Part shown: piece by piece, positions 46,665 through 55,445 of the stretch
How the letters are laid out: the number at the start of each line of letters is the position of its first letter
How positions within the stretch are numbered: position 1 is the first letter of the stretch
Assembly: GCA_964494205.1 (NCBI GenBank)
Contig: CAZBRD010000002.1
Location: 124,001 to 188,000, forward strand
Source: JBBTCX01 sp964494205
GTDB taxonomy: Bacteria; Planctomycetota; Phycisphaerae; UBA1845
Length of the DNA: 64,000 bases
Direction: 5' to 3'
The notes under the pieces: model-generated
What the model was told of the DNA's origin: nothing
Database searches by the model: none
What the model saw: only the letters and a program-made list of their open reading frames with translations
Program-made: the position numbers and the translations under genes

Positions 46665-46703
46665 GGGTGCCACGGTCAAGCCGCAGCTTGGCTGTGGTGG
46701 ACG
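46665..46703 (+). repeat. Dispersed hairpin repeat, copy 3 (intergenic)
   Basis: GGGTGCCACGGTCAAGCCGC and AGCTTGGCTGTGGTGG match the copies at 2841 and 7664. It follows the MoaD-like gene and precedes the end of the permease gene. Confidence 0.65.
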
Positions 46704-46790
46704 GCGTTGTGTGCGGCGTTTCAGTGCACGATGCGATTCATATCTTGCGGTGTTGTGAACAGGGCAAAGCTCGACCTGCACCCTCAGCTC

Positions 46791-48386
46791 TTACTCATCG
46801 CGCCGCATGACGACGGACACCCTCGACAACACAACCACAGTCACAAGCACGACAGCCACGATGTTCAGACTCAGCGCAATCATCATGCCATCTTCAAGTC
46901 GATGAAACTTTTCGATGATCACATGCGCGATGGGGTTGAACGACGGCACGCGGACCATTGTCGAAGCACCAACATCCGCGATGGAAAGAACCGTGACAAT
47001 GCCCGCACCCGCAGCCAATATCGGCCAAGTGTTGGGAAGAAAAATGTGAAACAACATTCGCCAATGCGTCGAGCCGTCAATCTCCGCTTGCGACAACAGA
47101 TCACGTGGAAGTGACTTGCGGGCGAGTAGCACGGCAGCAATCCCGACCCAGCCGAAATGAAGCACGAAACAGAGCGACATGATCAGCCAATGGTCGTACA
47201 CGTAACCGATGACCGGGCGGTTGTAGCTGGCTACCAGCGCTTCGCCGACCAATGCACCGGGTATCGCACCCCAAACCAAAGCGAGGACGATCGCGAACCG
47301 AGCGACACGCAGATTGAACGCGACAGACAGCCCAACCAGTATCGACACGAACCCTGCGGCGATGCTCACGCACAACGTCGCAATAAGATCGCCGGAATAG
47401 ATAACCCACGATTGGCCAATATCCGTCCAGGATATCTTGCGCACGAGCACGCCGATCTTTATGAGCCATCCGGCGGCGAAATAGATAATCCCCATTAACC
47501 ACGCCGCTAAGTCTGGATTCGTCCTTGGATCGTGTAACAATACCTCCCTCTCCCTCTTAGGGAGAGGGTTGGGGTGAGGGTCTCTTTGGCATCGGCCTCC
47601 AGTTTTGTTACAGGCACTTAGTCTTGGCGAGTCAATTGACTCGTCATTGGCGGTCCTTTTCCAAAGCAGACAAGTGGCGCCCAACGAAAGCAAAATCAGC
47701 AAGACGCAAGGCGTCGATGCCAGGGTGACAGCCACCGGCGTGTTTGAAGATTGGGCGATGCTCAGCAACTCCGTAGCGTAAACTTGCAATCCGCAAGCGT
47801 GCGGAACGGCGTATTCGCCGAGGAACAGTGTAAGCAACAGGAGCAAACCAAGTGCGATAGGTGGCAATATTTGAGGCAGCGTGATGTACCGAAACAACGC
47901 GAAGCCACCGGTCGAGAGAAGTGCAGCTTCCCGACTTTGTCGACCGCTTCGCGCTAAATAAGAACCAATGAACCAAGCAGGAATCGGCCAAGCCCACAAT
48001 GTCCAGGTGAGTACGCAACGGATTTCCGGTGCGACCGCGAGAGGCAGCAGTCGTTGCCAGCCGAATCCATAAACCATCGGCGGCGAAAGCAGCGTCGTCA
48101 GCATCGCGAGTCCAATGAAAGATCGGGCCACGCGACCACCGAGCCGCGATGTGACTATGGCCACAGGTAGAGCGACGATCACGCTGAGTAGGGCGGCTGA
48201 AAAACTCAGCGACCACGTCTTGACCAGTAGTTGCCACGTTCGGGAGGTTAGAATGGCAGGGGCTGGGTCAGTCGAGGTATCGAAGAGGATTCCGTAACCC
48301 AAACCGATGAATGGGTAGACGAACAAGACAATCGTGACGGTCCACGAAACGACCGTCCCCGCGAAGCCTGTGTGTCCACGATTCAC
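46791..48386 (-). CDS. Iron/thiamine-type ABC transporter permease with inserted repeat
   Basis: 531 residues with two fused permease domains, as in FbpB/ThiP proteins. EAA-type loops are LFRYITLPQILPPIAL in the first half and WRMLFHIFLPNTWPILAAG in the second. Between the halves (about residues 255-290) the peptide QRDPHPNPLPKRERE is encoded by an 80-bp repeat element also present at 55277; it lies in the linker, so the reading frame survives. The permease overlaps the binding-protein gene by four bases. No ATPase gene follows on this strand. Ferric iron is the likely substrate, judged from the binding protein. Confidence 0.85.
   Translation of the reverse strand: MNRGHTGFAGTVVSWTVTIVLFVYPFIGLGYGILFDTSTDPAPAILTSRTWQLLVKTWSLSFSAALLSVIVALPVAIVTSRLGGRVARSFIGLAMLTTLLSPPMVYGFGWQRLLPLAVAPEIRCVLTWTLWAWPIPAWFIGSYLARSGRQSREAALLSTGGFALFRYITLPQILPPIALGLLLLLTLFLGEYAVPHACGLQVYATELLSIAQSSNTPVAVTLASTPCVLLILLSLGATCLLWKRTANDESIDSPRLSACNKTGGRCQRDPHPNPLPKREREVLLHDPRTNPDLAAWLMGIIYFAAGWLIKIGVLVRKISWTDIGQSWVIYSGDLIATLCVSIAAGFVSILVGLSVAFNLRVARFAIVLALVWGAIPGALVGEALVASYNRPVIGYVYDHWLIMSLCFVLHFGWVGIAAVLLARKSLPRDLLSQAEIDGSTHWRMLFHIFLPNTWPILAAGAGIVTVLSIADVGASTMVRVPSFNPIAHVIIEKFHRLEDGMMIALSLNIVAVVLVTVVVLSRVSVVMRRDE
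47533..47612. repeat. 80-bp inverted-repeat element, copy 1 (inside permease gene)
   Basis: It begins TGTAACAA and ends TTGTTACA, an 8-base terminal inverted repeat. The inner part, CCTCCCTCTCCCTCTTAGGG then AGAGGGTTGGGGTGAGGGTC, contains an inverted CCCTCT/AGAGGG hairpin. It is translated in the permease linker as HPNPLPKRERE. The copy at 55277 has the same 80-base length and a left part that is nearly identical. Confidence 0.75.
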
Positions 48387-49444
48387 TTCAGAAGTATATC
48401 ACGAACGGCCTCATCGCTCTTTTCAAGCCAATCGGCGATTTGTTCAAACGAGACTTTCGATTCCGCCGGCCAACTGACACCCAGCTCATTCCGAAGGCTT
48501 TCACGGACTGGGACGTTGCGCGAATCGCTCTGTGCAAGCAGCCGCTCGACGTTCGCTGAAATGAGGAAGTCGACCAGCTTGGTCACTACCTGCCGATCAC
48601 TGGGACCGTTTGTGACGACACCCACTGAGCTCGGAATCAGTAGCGTGCCGCCGTCGCCGAGGTCGGGGTATACCATGTCAATCGAAGCACCGGCTTTCTG
48701 CGCGACGATCACGTCGTCGGTGTCGGTTACGGCGAAAGTCGCCCGTCCATCCATCACCGCACGCACAGTCGCGCTGTTCCCGTCAGCAATCATTACCCCG
48801 CCAGCGTGGATGTTTTTCAGGGATTCCCTCGCCTTGTCCTCGCCCCACAGCGCGAACATCGCCGCAACATGCCCGCGCGTCGTGCCAAACAACGGATTGG
48901 CAATAGACGTTACCCGAGCGATCTCAGCCTCGGCCAATTGGTCCCAACGAGTCGGCCGTTTCTCAGGAGGCACTTTCGACGAGTCAAACGCAATGACTCT
49001 GCCGCGAACCGCATAGGCGTTCCAACGATGTTTCGGATCGCGATATCGCGACGGAATGTCAGCCGCCGCAGGCGAGTCATAAGAAACCAGCAATTCAAGC
49101 CGCGCGAGCCGTATCGTGCCGAAAAGTTCCCCGGACCAGAAAACGTCAGCCCGTGGTCGCCTCGACCTCGCCTCTGCAATGATCTTGTTGATGAGTCCCG
49201 TCGTTTTTCCCGCCTCTGTGTCGAAGATGGCCGCAACTTCGATGCCGGTTTCTTGCTCGAATTGTTTGATAATCGGTCTGGCGAACTGCTCATCAACACT
49301 GCAATAGACTGTCACGGTCTTTGAAGCGGAATCGGAGGGAGTGGTGGGCGAGTCAGTGCGTTTGCAACCCACCCCAACGAGTACAAGGCAGAGTGATGAA
49401 AGCACGAATCGCCGTGAAGTTGAAAAATTGTTGATAGGGTCCAT
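48383..49444 (-). CDS. Ferric-iron-type ABC transporter binding lipoprotein (FbpA-like)
   Basis: 353 residues from the ATG at 49444. The lipoprotein signal is SSLCLVLVGVGC. The body matches family-1/thiamine-iron binding proteins: VTVYCSVDEQFARPIIKQFE, VFWSGELFGTIRLARLELL, YAVRGRVIAFDSSKVPPEKR and VGVVTNGPSDRQVVTKLVDF. FbpA-like proteins bind ferric iron in the periplasm. The permease gene follows with a four-base overlap. A TTGACG-17-TAAATC promoter lies unusually close to the start codon. lysS diverges on the plus strand. No ATPase gene is present in the operon, so one encoded elsewhere must be used. Confidence 0.88.
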   Translation of the reverse strand: MDPINNFSTSRRFVLSSLCLVLVGVGCKRTDSPTTPSDSASKTVTVYCSVDEQFARPIIKQFEQETGIEVAAIFDTEAGKTTGLINKIIAEARSRRPRADVFWSGELFGTIRLARLELLVSYDSPAAADIPSRYRDPKHRWNAYAVRGRVIAFDSSKVPPEKRPTRWDQLAEAEIARVTSIANPLFGTTRGHVAAMFALWGEDKARESLKNIHAGGVMIADGNSATVRAVMDGRATFAVTDTDDVIVAQKAGASIDMVYPDLGDGGTLLIPSSVGVVTNGPSDRQVVTKLVDFLISANVERLLAQSDSRNVPVRESLRNELGVSWPAESKVSFEQIADWLEKSDEAVRDILLK

Positions 49445-49454
49445 GGCGCACGAC

Positions 49455-49483
49455 GATTTACTTGCTCGATCGCCGATCGTCAA
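49455..49483 (-). promoter_or_regulatory. Putative promoter of the binding-protein operon
   Basis: On the minus strand, TTGACG (49483-49478), 17 bases and TAAATC (49460-49455). It ends 11 bases before the ATG, giving an almost leaderless message. A CAATC/GATTG inverted repeat (49490-49504) lies just upstream. The evidence is weak. Confidence 0.35.
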
Positions 49484-49574
49484 CGAACTCAATCTCACTG
49501 ATTGCGACCGTGCATGGCGGCGAGTAGCATCGGTCACGGTCAGGAAGCAACAGCGAAAACATTGTGATGGCCAC

Positions 49575-51179
49575 ATGAGCGAACTCGAACTCAAGCAACA
49601 ACGAATCCAGAAACGGGACGCCTTGCGCGCCCTAGGAGTCGATCCCTACGGTGGTCGATACGCCGACGTGATACCGCTCAACAGTGTCCGCACGATGGCC
49701 GAGCCCCTTAATCTCGAAGCGGGTGCGAAAAGTAATCTTCGGAGTCGAGTAGCCGGGCGCATCGCACTCTTTCGCAACATGGGCAAGCTGGCCTTCGCGA
49801 CGATCAACGATGAGTCGGGGCGGTTGCAGCTTGGTATGAGCAAAGGCGATCTCGGCGATCAATGGCAGATTCTCACGCAGATCGACCTCGGCGATATCGT
49901 GGGGGCTGAGGGTGTCATCGGTCGCACCAAAACCGGTGAACTAACGCTCTGGGCAGACAAACTTGTTCTGCTGTCCAAGTCGCTTCAGCCGCCGCCGGAA
50001 AAATGGCACGGTTTGACTGACGTTGATCTTCGTTACCGCCAGCGCTACGTCGACCTGTTCACGAACCCCGAAGTTCGCGATGTATTCCGCCAGCGTAGCG
50101 CGATTATCCAAGCCATACGACAGTGTTTGATCAGTCACGGTTACCTTGAGGTCGAAACGCCCGTTCTCCAGCCGATTTACGGGGGTGCCGCCGCTCGACC
50201 GTTTACCACGCACCACAACACGTTAGACATGAAACTCTTCCTGCGCATCAGCCCGGAGCTTTACCTCAAGCGATTGCTGGTCGGCGGTTTCGAACGTGTT
50301 TTCGAGATCAGCCGAAACTTTCGCAACGAGGGCATCAGCACTCGGCACAATCCAGAGTTTACCATGATCGAGCTGTACGAGGCGTACGGCGATTACTACG
50401 TGATGATGGAGCGGGTCGAGCAAATGGTGGCGGCAGCCTATGAAGTTTCAACCCGTCACGGGCTCCCGAAGCGAACCGCCGAATTGGAACTGGAGTTCCA
50501 GCGCCAGCTAACAGAGAAGGGCCAGTCCGAAGCGGACGAGTTTGCGAAAAGAAGTCATCTGGCCGCCTATAAGGAAGCGCGAGAAAAGCTGAATCAGGGT
50601 CGATTGGCCGCCGTCTATCACGGCCAGGTGGTCGACTTCACCCCACCCTGGCCCCGACGAAAATATGCAGACCTTTTGACTGAACATGCTCACGTCACGA
50701 TGGCCGATAGTGCTGCCGTGAGGGCGAAGGCAGCTTCGATGGGCTTGGAAACAAAAGGCAAGGATAACGCGGTGATTACCAACGAAGTGTTTGAGGGAAC
50801 GGTCGAGCACCACCTTAAGCAGCCGACGTTTGTCTACGACTATCCCGCAGCCATTTGCCCGCTGACGAAACGCGATCCGCAGGATCCATCGATCGCACTT
50901 CGCTTCGAGGCCTACGTCGCGGGTATGGAGCTAGGCAACGCGTACACCGAGCTAAACGATCCCGAAGTCCAGGAAGCGAACCTGAAACAGCAAGTCGCGG
51001 GTGAGGGCGATGAGACGATGGCTGTCATGGACGAGGACTTCGTAACCGCCCTCGAATACGGCATGCCTCCCGCGGGCGGATTGGGCGTCGGCATCGATCG
51101 CCTCGTGATGTTGCTGACGGACAGCCACAGCATTCGAGATGTGATTCTGTTTCCGTTGCAGAGGCCATCGAGAGGTTAG
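49575..51179 (+). CDS. lysS: Lysyl-tRNA synthetase, class II
   Basis: About 534 residues. The ATG at 49575 (MSELELKQQRIQKRDALRAL) gives the usual N-terminus; earlier in-frame starts are unlikely. The OB-fold anticodon-binding domain is RVAGRIALFRNMGKLAFATI, and the class II catalytic motifs are VETPVLQPIYGGAAARPF (motif 1 region), FRNEGISTRHNPEFTMIELY (motif 2) and GLGVGIDRLVMLLTDSHSIR (motif 3). It attaches lysine to tRNA-Lys. Divergent from the binding-protein gene and followed after 57 bases by the FtsX-type permease. Confidence 0.97.
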   Translation: MSELELKQQRIQKRDALRALGVDPYGGRYADVIPLNSVRTMAEPLNLEAGAKSNLRSRVAGRIALFRNMGKLAFATINDESGRLQLGMSKGDLGDQWQILTQIDLGDIVGAEGVIGRTKTGELTLWADKLVLLSKSLQPPPEKWHGLTDVDLRYRQRYVDLFTNPEVRDVFRQRSAIIQAIRQCLISHGYLEVETPVLQPIYGGAAARPFTTHHNTLDMKLFLRISPELYLKRLLVGGFERVFEISRNFRNEGISTRHNPEFTMIELYEAYGDYYVMMERVEQMVAAAYEVSTRHGLPKRTAELELEFQRQLTEKGQSEADEFAKRSHLAAYKEAREKLNQGRLAAVYHGQVVDFTPPWPRRKYADLLTEHAHVTMADSAAVRAKAASMGLETKGKDNAVITNEVFEGTVEHHLKQPTFVYDYPAAICPLTKRDPQDPSIALRFEAYVAGMELGNAYTELNDPEVQEANLKQQVAGEGDETMAVMDEDFVTALEYGMPPAGGLGVGIDRLVMLLTDSHSIRDVILFPLQRPSRG

Positions 51180-51236
51180 TTATTTCCTTGGGCATCTTCA
51201 TTCGACATTCGTTATTCACGTTTCTGAATTGATTTC

Positions 51237-52829
51237 ATGTACAAGTGGTTTCTCGCATTCCGTTACCTGCACACCAAGATCATCGCCTATTTCGGCGTAG
51301 CCGCCGTGATGCTCTGCGTGGCGATGGTGCTGGTTGTGCTAAGCGTCATGGGTGGGTTTCTCGATACCGTTCGAGCACGCTCTCGCGGACTGCTCAGCGA
51401 GATAGTGGTTGAATGCGGTACGGCCCAAGGTTTTCCTTTCTACGAGGAGTTCGGGACTTATCTTGATCAGCACTTGTCCGATGTCGTTCGGAAGCATAGT
51501 CCCGTGATTTACACCTACGGCGCGTTTCGTGTCCCGGCCATTTCTTACACGAAGCTGGCGCGCGTAATGGGCATCAGAGTCGACGAGTTCGTTCAATTGA
51601 ACGACTTCGGCAAAGGGCTCAATTACGAAAAGTGGTATCCCGGAACAACGACACTCGGATTGCAAAGAATGCCCATCGCTGGGGTTAATCCGTCGACAGG
51701 GGCTATGACGCTCCCAGCTGCACATGCGGCCGCTTTGGCCAAATGGCGCGAAAGCACCAAAGACTCGAAAGAACTCGAAAAGTACGACCGACAGCCGTTC
51801 ATGGAAGCGCCCGATCCGTATGTGACCTCGAGCAAACCCGGTACGAGAGTATTTGCAACCGTTCTGGGTGAGCCGGGGGAGGTTGGTCCGGAGGAATTCG
51901 GTGCCATTGTTGGCTCCGATATGCTGCATACGCGTCGATCTGACGGTGAGTTCGATCGACAGTTGGCACGTGGGGCAGACGTTGCGATTACGGTTTGGCC
52001 GCTGAGTCCGATTGGAAATCCTCTTGGCGAGCAGCCTGTCAAAGTGCCGCTACGCTACGCGGACGATGTGCGTACCGGCATCTACGAAATCGACAGCATG
52101 AGCGTCTACGTTGATTTCGGAATGCTTCAACACAAGTTGGCGATGGATCCGCAACAATTGGAAGAGGGGGGCATGACCAAGCCTCGCGCGAGCCAGTTGT
52201 TGATCGGCTTGAAACCGGATGTCGACATCAACGATGCGAAGATCAAGATTAAGGCTGCTTGGAATTCATTCTACGCCGGGCTCCCCATTGACATGACCGA
52301 CGCGGACAGTCGCGCTCTCAGCTTTGTCGAAGTGTATACGTGGGAAGACTTGCAAAGGCAGTTCATCGCAGCCGTTGAAAAAGAGAAAGTACTTGTCACG
52401 ATTCTGTTCAGTTTGATCAGCATGGTCGCCATCGTGCTGGTCGGTTGCATTTTTTACATGATTGTCGAGAAGAAGACGAAAGACATCGGCATCCTCAAAT
52501 CAATCGGAGCATCAAGTCGAGGCATCGCCGTCATGTTCATCTTCTACGCGGGCGTGGTCGGGGTGGTCGGTTCCGCGCTAGGTGTCTTGGTGGGGTCGAT
52601 TTTCGTTTGGAATATCAATCAAATTCAGGATGGGCTCGCTTGGATTAATCCACAGCTTCGCGTGTGGAGTGCCGAGGTGTATTCCTTCGATGTCATTCCA
52701 AATGTCGTTAAGCCAGGCGATGCATTTTGGATTGCCATCATCGCCATTTTCGCATCGATGGTTGGTTCACTAATCCCGGCATGGATCGCTGCAAGAGTCT
52801 GGCCGGTTCGCGCACTTCGCTATGAGTAG
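51237..52829 (+). CDS. FtsX/LolC-type ABC transporter permease
   Basis: 530 residues. One membrane helix near the N-terminus (IIAYFGVAAVMLCVAMVLVV) is followed by a periplasmic domain of about 330 residues, then three helices near the end (TILFSLISMVAIVLVGCIFYM, IAVMFIFYAGVVGVVGSALG and FWIAIIAIFASMVGSLIPAW) and the cytoplasmic motif KDIGILKSIGASSRGI between them. That is the FtsX/MacB layout of LolC/E-like lipoprotein exporters. The ATPase gene, usually adjacent, is not in this window. It lies 57 bases after lysS. Confidence 0.87.
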   Translation: MYKWFLAFRYLHTKIIAYFGVAAVMLCVAMVLVVLSVMGGFLDTVRARSRGLLSEIVVECGTAQGFPFYEEFGTYLDQHLSDVVRKHSPVIYTYGAFRVPAISYTKLARVMGIRVDEFVQLNDFGKGLNYEKWYPGTTTLGLQRMPIAGVNPSTGAMTLPAAHAAALAKWRESTKDSKELEKYDRQPFMEAPDPYVTSSKPGTRVFATVLGEPGEVGPEEFGAIVGSDMLHTRRSDGEFDRQLARGADVAITVWPLSPIGNPLGEQPVKVPLRYADDVRTGIYEIDSMSVYVDFGMLQHKLAMDPQQLEEGGMTKPRASQLLIGLKPDVDINDAKIKIKAAWNSFYAGLPIDMTDADSRALSFVEVYTWEDLQRQFIAAVEKEKVLVTILFSLISMVAIVLVGCIFYMIVEKKTKDIGILKSIGASSRGIAVMFIFYAGVVGVVGSALGVLVGSIFVWNINQIQDGLAWINPQLRVWSAEVYSFDVIPNVVKPGDAFWIAIIAIFASMVGSLIPAWIAARVWPVRALRYE

Positions 52830-52966
52830 TCTCGCCGGGGTAACATAGCGATGGCACCATTGTCCATAATATCACCACTCGTCCAGACGAGTGTTAAAAT
52901 GGGTGCAGCTTGTTGGTTGTGTGCACGGGCACACCGCGATTTCAACTCGCTGTAAACCGCTAACAC

Positions 52967-52994
52967 TTGACACTTTCATCTAACGTCATACCCT
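52967..52994 (+). promoter_or_regulatory. Sigma-70-type promoter of the NHL-propeller gene
   Basis: TTGACA (52967-52972), 16 bases and TACCCT (52989-52994), giving a leader of about 98 bases. The rest of the gap from 52830 to 53098 holds nothing I recognise. Confidence 0.5.
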
Positions 52995-53098
52995 AATGGC
53001 GCTTAGGAGTCGGAGGGATTTCGTATGACGCCACGAGTTGGAGCCGGCGCGTGCGCGTTTGATAAAGTAGGCAAGAACATTTCAGATTGGAGAGGAAG

Positions 53099-54154
53099 AT
53101 GAACCTGTTTAAGACAAGGTGGAGCTTCGCAGTTTTGGCCCTGGGGGCCTTTGTGAATTTGGGTGTCGCGTTGGGCGACAGCCGTCAGGTCGAAGTAACG
53201 CTGACCAGCCCCGGTAACGATATCACGTCCACACCGTTCTCTGAGAAAATCACAGATGTCGTGACGAGTCCGTTTGGTGGCGGTGGCGATTTCAGCGACG
53301 GACCGCCGTGGCGCTTGTATGTGGCCAATCACCGCAATGATCGCGTTCGCGAGTTTGATGGAACGAACGGTCATTGGCTTGAGTCGTTTGACGGCCAGAA
53401 CGAAGCGGGCCTCAATGGCGGTTTCGGCGTGGCGCTTGATGACAATCGCTATCTCTACGTGAGTAGTTTTGAATCCGACCAGGTTCTGCGCTATATCGCA
53501 GACACAGGTCAATTCCTCGACATCTTCGTCCATGCCGGCTCCGGCGGCTTGGATCGTCCCACTGGATTGCTTTTCGATGCAAACGGTGACCTGCTCGTGG
53601 CAAGCTTCGGTACCAATCAGGTACTCAAATACCGCGGCAGCGACGGCGCCTATCTCGGCGTCTTCATCTCCAATTCGAATGGCGCATTGCAAGGTCCAGC
53701 GGATATGGTCTACGGTCCCGACGGCCGACTCTATGTTTCGAGCTACAATAACGACAAGGTTTTTAAGTACCTCGAAACAACCGGCCAATTCCTTGGCATG
53801 TTCGTTTGGGCCGGCAGCGGCGGGCTCGACGGTCCGGTCGGCATTCGATTCGGTTCGGACGGCTACTTTTATGTCGCCAGCAATTACAACGACAAAGTGC
53901 TGAAGTACAACGGCAGCAACGGCGCATTCATCGGCATGTTCGTCTGGGCTGGCAGCGGTAATCTCGACGGCCCGACCTACCTCACTTTCGGTCCGGATGG
54001 ATACCTGTATGTCTCCAGCTATAACAACGACTCGATCAAGCGTTACCTCGGCCCAGGCCCGAATGGTGGCGCACCGATCGGCAACGGCAGCTTCGTTCCG
54101 CCGAACGGCCTACTGGATGGTCCGACCGGCTTGATCTTCGTCGAACAGCCGTAA
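53099..54154 (+). CDS. Secreted NHL-type beta-propeller protein
   Basis: About 351 residues from the ATG at 53099, with GGAGAGGAAG as a strong ribosome site. The signal peptide is WSFAVLALGAFVNLGVALG. About six tandem blades of ~45 residues follow, each with a theme like GPDGRLYVSSYNNDKVFKYL, FLGMFVWAGSGGLDGPVGIR and GSDGYFYVASNYNDKVLKY, the pattern of NHL/six-bladed propellers. No catalytic motif is visible. It is probably secreted or surface-associated and may bind a ligand; the blades are nearly identical, suggesting recent duplication. It ends with an intrinsic terminator. Confidence 0.88.
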   Translation: MNLFKTRWSFAVLALGAFVNLGVALGDSRQVEVTLTSPGNDITSTPFSEKITDVVTSPFGGGGDFSDGPPWRLYVANHRNDRVREFDGTNGHWLESFDGQNEAGLNGGFGVALDDNRYLYVSSFESDQVLRYIADTGQFLDIFVHAGSGGLDRPTGLLFDANGDLLVASFGTNQVLKYRGSDGAYLGVFISNSNGALQGPADMVYGPDGRLYVSSYNNDKVFKYLETTGQFLGMFVWAGSGGLDGPVGIRFGSDGYFYVASNYNDKVLKYNGSNGAFIGMFVWAGSGNLDGPTYLTFGPDGYLYVSSYNNDSIKRYLGPGPNGGAPIGNGSFVPPNGLLDGPTGLIFVEQP

Positions 54155-54214
54155 GATCATGTACGGGAATCGCGGCGCACACATGGGCGTCATCGCGATG
54201 AATCAAACGATTAG

Positions 54215-54251
54215 AAGGGGCTGCCGCGGGTAACTGCGTCGGCCCCTTTTT
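54215..54251 (+). terminator. Intrinsic terminator of the NHL gene
   Basis: GGGGC and GCCCC close a longer hairpin (with CCG/CGG inside), followed by five T. Confidence 0.75.
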
Positions 54252-54960
54252 CATTTCCATGCCATCCATCTAAGCAATTCAACTCAACTTTCTAAGCGTT
54301 TCTCGCCGCAAGCGTTTAACTCTCACTGTGATCGTGTGAACGTGAACGTGAGTGCAAATGTTCTTCGCTTGCCCCAAAATTTATTTGATAGGCCTCGTGA
54401 GCAGCAAATAAATATTGAATTTGGTGGAACACGTGGACTCCAACAAGAAAGTATTGTGCCAAAGAAAACCAACTTCCCCCCTTACCAAGGGGGGACAGAG
54501 GGGGGTCTTCCACCGAGCGAGCGCCATCCACGTTATTAGGTTGCCGTGAACTTTGTTTGTCGCTTTCGTTCACTTTACGACGAAACGGCAGAACTGCGCA
54601 AACTCAAAATGAACGAACTTATCACCGTTCAAAGTACCATCGCCACGCCCCAATCGCCTTGCTGTGTCCATTCTGCGCGAAATAAAAAAAGTCCACGAAA
54701 ATTCCTCGATTCCAGCGTCTCGCACCGGAAAATCACCTGCGCCGCGCAAAAGCGCAGAGCAAAAAACCGCTCTCCTGCGATGAACAACGGGCATCTAGAT
54801 CGCATACGTTTGAAAGCGCAATTTGCTTTTGTGTCGCGGTCACCCTTTTCATTCCCCCTTGATAAGGTGGATTAAGGGGGGGTCGGGCGATACGATTATT
54901 TTGCGAATTGTTCCGGTGAGTGAATTACGAAGATGTAAAACCGTGACACGCCGGAATCGT
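54252..54960. other. Repeat-bearing intergenic region
   Basis: No convincing gene. A CCCCCCTTACCAAGGGGGGA hairpin repeat sits near 54476-54508 and a relative, CCCCCTTGATAAGG with GATTAAGGGGGGG, near 54855-54885. Such runs are widespread intergenic repeats. The rest has no recognisable coding or RNA feature. Confidence 0.5.
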
Positions 54961-55116
54961 TTAAATGCGACCCATGAGCAAGAGAACGATCAAAATGACG
55001 ACAATCAGCGACAGCCCGCCTGACGGGTAATAGCCCCAGTTGCGGCTGTGTGGCCAAGTCGGCAAAGCACCGAGGAGTATCAAAATGAGAATAACCAACA
55101 GGACAGTTCCGAGCAT
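54961..55116 (-). CDS. DUF3309-family mini membrane protein
   Basis: 51 residues, MLGTVLLVILILILLGALPT then WPHSRNWGYYPSGGLSLIVV and ILIVLLLMGRI. Two membrane helices flank the conserved WPHSRNWGYYPSGG loop, which is diagnostic of the DUF3309 family. AGGAG lies about eight bases upstream of the ATG at 55116. Homologues are common small envelope proteins of unknown role. It stands alone in a repeat-rich gap. Confidence 0.85.
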   Translation of the reverse strand: MLGTVLLVILILILLGALPTWPHSRNWGYYPSGGLSLIVVILIVLLLMGRI

Positions 55117-55276
55117 AGCAAGTCTCCTGAAACAAACTCAGTTCACCTGCCCGTCATTATTGCCCATGCACTTCAGGGATTTCTCGCTCCTGTCATTTAC
55201 TCCCGATAACGCACGGTTCAACCGATTGCATTACATATCCTTAATGTCATCACTGTTTAGGTTGCTTCTAAGAGCG

Positions 55277-55356
55277 TGTAACAATCCCTCCCTCTCCCTC
55301 TTAGGGAGAGGGTAGGGTGAGGGTCTTTGGGGCAGTTATTGCTTAGTATCGTTACG
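55277..55356. repeat. 80-bp inverted-repeat element, copy 2
   Basis: It starts TGTAACAA and ends TCGTTACG, is 80 bases long, and shares with copy 1 (47533) the CCTCCCTCTCCCTCTTAGGG core and the GGTGAGGGTC segment. It lies between the DUF3309 gene and the flagellin promoter. The remaining gap (55117-55276) holds nothing I recognise. Confidence 0.75.
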
Positions 55357-55376
55357 GGCTCCAATTCGGGTTCCTA

Positions 55377-55403
55377 TAACAAGAGTGCAAAACAGGCCGA
55401 TAA
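55377..55403 (+). promoter_or_regulatory. Sigma-28 (FliA)-type flagellin promoter
   Basis: TAAC (55377-55380), a 15-base spacer and GCCGATAA (55396-55403) match the sigma-28 consensus TAAA-N15-GCCGATAA at 11 of 12 positions, about 45 bases before the flagellin start codon. Confidence 0.85.
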
Positions 55404-55445
55404 CGCCCCTTTCACTTAACCTTCGCGATATCCGATGCTTACCGT

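Noticed and set aside
49490..49504. CAATC/GATTG inverted repeat as a Fur box for the iron-type ABC operon
   Set aside because: The arms are only five bases and do not match the half sites seen before feoA.
53261..54050. Possible CRISPR array or satellite in the repeated region
   Set aside because: The repeats are ~135-base coding blades of the NHL propeller and diverge at codon third positions; there are no constant repeats with unique spacers.
54316..54573. An 85-residue minus-strand open frame after the NHL gene
   Set aside because: Part of it (PPLSPLGKGG) is the translation of an intergenic repeat, and the rest shows no family; a gene is not supported.
54546..54875. A 109-residue plus-strand open frame
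   Set aside because: The composition is irregular, it ends in a repeat, and no motif or ribosome site supports it.
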